Source: CAYRVX01 sp964642165
GTDB taxonomy: Bacteria; Planctomycetota; Phycisphaerae; SM23-33
DNA: 35,413 nt
Assembly (NCBI GenBank): GCA_964642165.1
Contig: CAZXOC010000040.1
Coordinates: forward strand, 1 to 35,413
Reading direction: 5' to 3'
Below the pieces are notes generated by a model, which made no database searches, was not told the DNA's origin, and was given only the letters and a program-made list of their open reading frames with translations. A program made the position numbers and the translations under genes. Shown here piece after piece: positions 32,436 to 35,413 of this stretch (the stretch's first letter is position 1; every line of letters starts with the position of its first letter).

Positions 32436-32449
32436 AGCAACTTGTTGCT
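32436..32449. promoter_or_regulatory. Inverted repeat just upstream of a consensus promoter
   Basis: AGCAAC and GTTGCT (6-base perfect arms) flank TT. The site ends 8 bases before the -35 box of the promoter at 32458-32485, a place usual for a regulator. It could also be a small hairpin after the dehydrogenase gene, but no T run follows. Confidence 0.35.
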
Positions 32450-32457
32450 GTATCCTG

Positions 32458-32485
32458 TTGACACCCCGGGCGCGGTTCCTATAAT
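32458..32485 (+). promoter_or_regulatory. Full-consensus sigma-70 promoter of the HEAT-repeat protein gene
   Basis: TTGACA (32458-32463), 16 bases, TATAAT (32480-32485): both hexamers are exact consensus. Transcription would begin near 32492, giving a leader of about 117 bases before ATG 32609. Strong constitutive expression is expected unless the neighbouring inverted repeat binds a repressor. Confidence 0.75.
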
Positions 32486-32608
32486 CGCACGCGATTGGCC
32501 GCCCACGGCGGCCCAAGGACTGTGTGTCTTTCCAGGAGTCTACAGGTGCGAGCCGTTCCCGCCCGCGTGCGTGGAAGGGCCTTGGTTCCAACCAATCTGG
32601 GAGATGTC

Positions 32609-34825
32609 ATGGTAGCGCAGAGAAAACGGATTCTGGCGGCCGTGCTGGCCGTGCTGGCCCTCTGGACGCTGGCCCCCATCGCCGCGGCGCAGAACGTGGC
32701 GGCGGCCCCCACGCCGGCCGACGTGACCGGCGGGCAGAAGACCCCGGAGGAGAAGCTGGCCCGGCTGTGGGAGAACCTCATCCACTTCATCAAGATCGGC
32801 CAGACCGACGCCGCCAAGAGCTTCGGGCAGGCCGTCCTCGACCTCGGCGCCAAGCCCGCCGACATCTACCGCATGTCCGTCACGACGCCGGGGTCGCTCG
32901 TCGAGCTCGCCCGCGCGCGGAGCCTCGAGGGCATGAAGGACATCTGCGACGGGCTGCTCAAGCTCGTCGAGCAGGGCTACAAGGCCGTCCGCAGCGATCC
33001 CGCCGAGATCAAGAAGGCCATCGAGCTGCTGGGCGGGACCCAGCGCGCGTACCTCCGCGGGCGCGACCGGCTCATCGCCAGCGGCGAGTACGCCGTCCCG
33101 CAGCTCCTCCAGAAGCTCGAAGACCCCAAGATCACCAACGCGATGCGCGAGAAGATCATGCTCGTGCTGCCGCAGCTCGGCAAGGAAGCCGTCCTGCCGC
33201 TGGCCGCCGCCCTGCAGTCCAAGGGGCCCCACACGCGCCAGGTCGTCGCCAACACCCTCGGGCGGATCGAGTACCCCCACGCGCTGCCCCGGCTCAAGGA
33301 GCTCTACGACCGCAAGGACCTCCAGCCGCAGACCCGCCGGCTCCTTCGCGCCGCCCTCATCTCCTGCGAGGGCGGCGACGCCAAGGTCCTCGACAAGCCC
33401 CCCAGCCAGCTCTACTACGACCTGGCCCTGAGGTTCTACTACCGCGCCGAGTCGCTCCTGCCGGACCTCCGCACCGAGACCGCCAACGTCTGGTTCTGGA
33501 ACGAGGAGCTCGGCGGGCTGATGTTCAAGCCCGTCCCCCGACCCATCTACTGCGACGTCTACGCCATGCGCTGCGCGAAGCTCGCGCTGAAGCACGACCC
33601 GAAGTTCTACCCCGCCGTGTCGCTCTGGCTGGCCGCCAACGTCAAACGTGAGGTCGACCTGCCCGCCGGCGCGACCGACCCCACCCGCGGGGCGCAGGAG
33701 CAGCCGGCGCGGTTCTACATGCTCTCCGCCGGCGCGAAGTACCAGCAGGACGTGCTGGCCCGCGCGCTGCGGGACCGGGACTGGCCGGTGGCCGTCAGCG
33801 CGATCGAGGCCCTCGGCCGCACCGCCGGCGCCGAGAGCCTCGTGCGCCCTGTCGCCGGCGGCGCCCAGCCGCTCGTCGAGGCCCTCACCAGCCCCAACCG
33901 GATCGTCCGCTACTGGGCGGCGGCCTCCCTCGCCACGGCGCTGCCCAAGAGGCGCTTCACCGGCCACCAGCTCGTCCTGCCCATCCTCAACGGGGCCCTG
34001 CGCCAGACCGGCAAGAAGGTCGCGCTGGTCGTCGCCGCCGACGAGGAACGCCGCAACGGGCTCAAGGACGTCGCGCGGGCCCTGGGCTACGAGGTCATGG
34101 ACGCCCCCGATCCCGCCAAGGGCCTCGCCGACGCCCGCGCCGCCGGGGGGGCGGACGTGGCCGTTCTCGCCGCCGACCCGGACCCCATGGCCGGCGCGAT
34201 GATGATCCGGCGCGACCCGCTGCTGGCGACGCTGCCGCTGGTGATCACCTCCCAGACGGAGCGGTTCCAGACCCTGGCCAAGAGCGACATGCGCGTCCGC
34301 CTGATCAGCCCGACCGCGGGCGACGCGGAGGTCGGCCGGGCCATCGGCGAGGTCGTCAAGGCCAGCGCGGGCATGCCCCTGACGCCCGAGCAGGCCACCG
34401 CGTGGGCCGTCCGCGCCGCCGCCGCGATTCGCCGGCTCGGCCTGACAGGCACGGCCGTCTATGACGTCTCGCGATGCCGCGGGGCGCTCCTGGCCGCGCT
34501 GGAAGACCCCCGCGCGCCGGTGAAGGTCGCCGCCCTCGGCGCCCTGGCGACCTTGCCCGGGCCCGAGGCCCAGCAGGGCATCGCCAAGGTCGCCCTCGAC
34601 GGCACCGGCGACGAGCAGATCCGCCTGGTCGCCTTCCAGGCCCTCGGCGAGTCCGCCCGGCGCTTCGGCAACTCCCTCTCCGACGCGCAGGCCCAGGGCG
34701 TCGTCGACATCGTCGTCAAGGGCACCGGGGCGGTCCGCATGGCCGCCGCGGAGATCCTCGGGGCCTTGAGCCTGCCCAGCGAGATGATCAAGGACCTCAT
34801 CCTCCAGACCAACTCCGGCAGCTAG
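32609..34825 (+). CDS. Exported HEAT-repeat protein with an embedded receiver-like domain
   Basis: The protein has 738 residues. ATG 32609 is chosen because GGGAG lies 5 bases before it and a signal peptide follows (MVAQRKRILAAVLAVLALWTLAPIAAAQ). HEAT-type repeats cover about 155-250 (VPQLLQKLEDPKITNAMREKIM) and about 380-450, and return near 605-725. Between them (about 469-583) is a region that reads like a response-regulator receiver: KKVALVVAADEERRNGLKDVARALGYEV, then ADVAVLAADPDPMAG and LPLVITSQ. The usual phospho-acceptor place is Ala521 (Asp523 is two residues on) and the conserved Lys of KPF is Ser, so it should not be phosphorylated. The signal peptide places it outside the cytoplasm, an odd home for such a domain. 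Function is unknown. Confidence 0.83.
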   Translation: MVAQRKRILAAVLAVLALWTLAPIAAAQNVAAAPTPADVTGGQKTPEEKLARLWENLIHFIKIGQTDAAKSFGQAVLDLGAKPADIYRMSVTTPGSLVELARARSLEGMKDICDGLLKLVEQGYKAVRSDPAEIKKAIELLGGTQRAYLRGRDRLIASGEYAVPQLLQKLEDPKITNAMREKIMLVLPQLGKEAVLPLAAALQSKGPHTRQVVANTLGRIEYPHALPRLKELYDRKDLQPQTRRLLRAALISCEGGDAKVLDKPPSQLYYDLALRFYYRAESLLPDLRTETANVWFWNEELGGLMFKPVPRPIYCDVYAMRCAKLALKHDPKFYPAVSLWLAANVKREVDLPAGATDPTRGAQEQPARFYMLSAGAKYQQDVLARALRDRDWPVAVSAIEALGRTAGAESLVRPVAGGAQPLVEALTSPNRIVRYWAAASLATALPKRRFTGHQLVLPILNGALRQTGKKVALVVAADEERRNGLKDVARALGYEVMDAPDPAKGLADARAAGGADVAVLAADPDPMAGAMMIRRDPLLATLPLVITSQTERFQTLAKSDMRVRLISPTAGDAEVGRAIGEVVKASAGMPLTPEQATAWAVRAAAAIRRLGLTGTAVYDVSRCRGALLAALEDPRAPVKVAALGALATLPGPEAQQGIAKVALDGTGDEQIRLVAFQALGESARRFGNSLSDAQAQGVVDIVVKGTGAVRMAAAEILGALSLPSEMIKDLILQTNSGS

Positions 34826-34851
34826 CCCGGCCCCGTTTCGCCGTCCGCTGA

Positions 34852-34884
34852 CCGGCCGTCGCGTGGCGCGGCGGCCGGCTTCTT
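34852..34884 (+). terminator. GC-rich hairpin after the HEAT-repeat gene
   Basis: CCGGCCG (34852-34858) and CGGCCGG (34872-34878) can pair around a 13-base loop, followed by CTTCTT. The weak T tract makes it a doubtful terminator. It sits between two convergent genes. Confidence 0.3.
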
Positions 34885-34900
34885 GCGCACGCCGCGGCTC

Positions 34901-35203
34901 TCAGGCGTACCAGCCGCCTCCGGACGCCGGCCCGGCCGGCGACGCCGCGCCGCACCGTCGCCCGTCGCGCAGGGCCCAGACGCCCGTGGGGTACCACGAC
35001 CCGGCTCCGCGCCGGTTGTGGCGGTGCAGCACGCACAGCGTCTGCATGCAGCGCCCGCCGTACTGCTCGCAGCGGACGCGATGGAGCAGGAACTCGCCCT
35101 TCGGGCCCAGCGGGCACGAGCCGTCCTCATCGCACTCGTAGCTACCGCGCACGAGGACGTGGTACTGGGGGCAGCCGATCTGGATGGGCTTCGTCCGGGC
35201 CAT
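34901..35203 (-). CDS. Cysteine-rich small protein of unknown function
   Basis: The protein has 100 residues. ATG 35203 has CGGAGAGG about 7 bases upstream. Cys at 11, 24, 30, 45, 52 and 57, with His at 41, 60 and 62, are clustered in the first 60 residues (YECDEDGSCPLGPKGEFLLHRVRCEQYGGRCMQTLCVLHRHNRRG), a spacing that would suit metal binding or disulphides. Two motifs look structural: WYPTGVWALRDGRRCG and a Gly/Ala/Ser-rich tail. No signal peptide is visible, so a zinc-binding cytoplasmic protein is the better guess. I do not recognise the family. The codon pattern is that of the neighbours. Confidence 0.65.
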   Translation of the reverse strand: MARTKPIQIGCPQYHVLVRGSYECDEDGSCPLGPKGEFLLHRVRCEQYGGRCMQTLCVLHRHNRRGAGSWYPTGVWALRDGRRCGAASPAGPASGGGWYA

Positions 35204-35280
35204 GCGCGGGCCTCTCCGTGGTCCTTATCGGACGATGTGGCCGCGGCGGTTTGGCGAATCGCAGCGCCCCGCCCCGAAGC

Positions 35281-35391
35281 CGCCCGCTGGGCCCGAAGGC
35301 ATTCCTGGAGCGTCTGGAGAAGATGCTGGGGCGCGCCTTGGTGCCCAAGAAGCGCGGCCCCAAGCCGAAGGCGAAGGCCCAAGAAGCGTGA
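35281..35391 (+). pseudogene. C-terminal remnant of a Y1/REP-associated tyrosine transposase
   Basis: The frame ending at TGA 35389-35391 reads RPLGPKAFLERLEKMLGRAL then VPKKRGPKPKAKAQEA, the typical tail of IS200/REP-type (Y1_Tnp, RayT) transposases, in which a RPLGs..Fv..LE..lGR motif is followed by a basic RKRGPKPK end. Upstream, the same frame has no transposase sequence (no HUH motif, no catalytic Tyr) and the small cysteine-rich gene starts from the other strand, so the rest of the gene is gone. The 22 bases after the stop (TTTTGTATGATGTCCCCGTT and on) are AT-rich and may belong to the element's end. Confidence 0.55.
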
Positions 35392-35413
35392 GTTTTGTAT
35401 GATGTCCCCGTTT

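Noticed and set aside
32495..32608. A 38-codon extension of the HEAT-repeat protein
   Set aside because: It would start almost at the predicted transcription start and would hide the signal peptide; ATG 32609 has its own ribosome-binding site.
1..35413. CRISPR arrays, tRNA or rRNA genes, prophage modules
   Set aside because: No regularly spaced direct repeats, cloverleaf-like sequence, rRNA signature or phage structural gene was seen on reading both strands.

Overview
The window is GC-rich (most codons end in G or C) and looks like a chromosomal piece of a Planctomycetota bacterium, or a relative in the PVC group. The grounds are family content: squalene-cyclase-fold/DUF4159 exported proteins, a PilB/PilT/GspF plus multi-pseudopilin cluster, a DnaE2-type polymerase beside a Y-family polymerase, long TPR and HEAT proteins, and a stand-alone release-factor-like protein. 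The lineage is inferred from gene families; no rRNA or tRNA gene is present to confirm it. I saw no CRISPR array, prophage or intact insertion sequence.

Layout. (1) 1-156: tail of a plus-strand gene, then an AT-rich control region. (2) 584-5369 (+): two overlapping paralogues, each an alpha-toroid (terpenoid-cyclase fold) domain followed by DUF4159-type domains, both with N-terminal export signals. (3) 7296-5432 (-): two tandem GH130-type glycoside phosphorylase/hydrolase genes. (4) 8239-7460 (-): a DUF72 protein. (5) 13102-8467 (-): a translesion-synthesis cassette of a small DUF6504-like protein, a catalytically intact Y-family polymerase and a DnaE2-type polymerase III alpha subunit. A near-consensus promoter precedes it and a 20-bp near-palindrome lies before the Y-family gene. 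(6) 13414-15093 (+): a stand-alone class III adenylate cyclase and a YprB-like RNase-H-fold protein whose active site is degraded. (7) 28901-15179 (-): an 11-gene type II secretion/type IV pilus-like cluster in the order assembly ATPase, PilT, second assembly ATPase, GspF, seven pseudopilins ending in an oversized GspK. (8) 29795-29253 (-): a GGQ release-factor-like protein. (9) 30021-34825 (+): a TPR protein, a D-2-hydroxyacid dehydrogenase and an exported HEAT-repeat protein with an embedded receiver-like domain. (10) 35203-34901 (-): a cysteine-rich small protein, then the C-terminal remnant of a Y1/REP-type transposase at the right edge.

How the parts work together. The secretion cluster holds the cytoplasmic motors, the inner-membrane platform and a full G/H/I/J/K pseudopilin set, but no secretin, GspL/M or prepilin peptidase, so it must rely on components encoded elsewhere. 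The mutagenesis cassette resembles the imuA-imuB-dnaE2 system in layout, but its Y-family member keeps its catalytic residues. Several good sigma-70-like promoters can be read directly (13229-13257, 27083-27111, 29880-29909 and 32458-32485), the last with both consensus hexamers intact.
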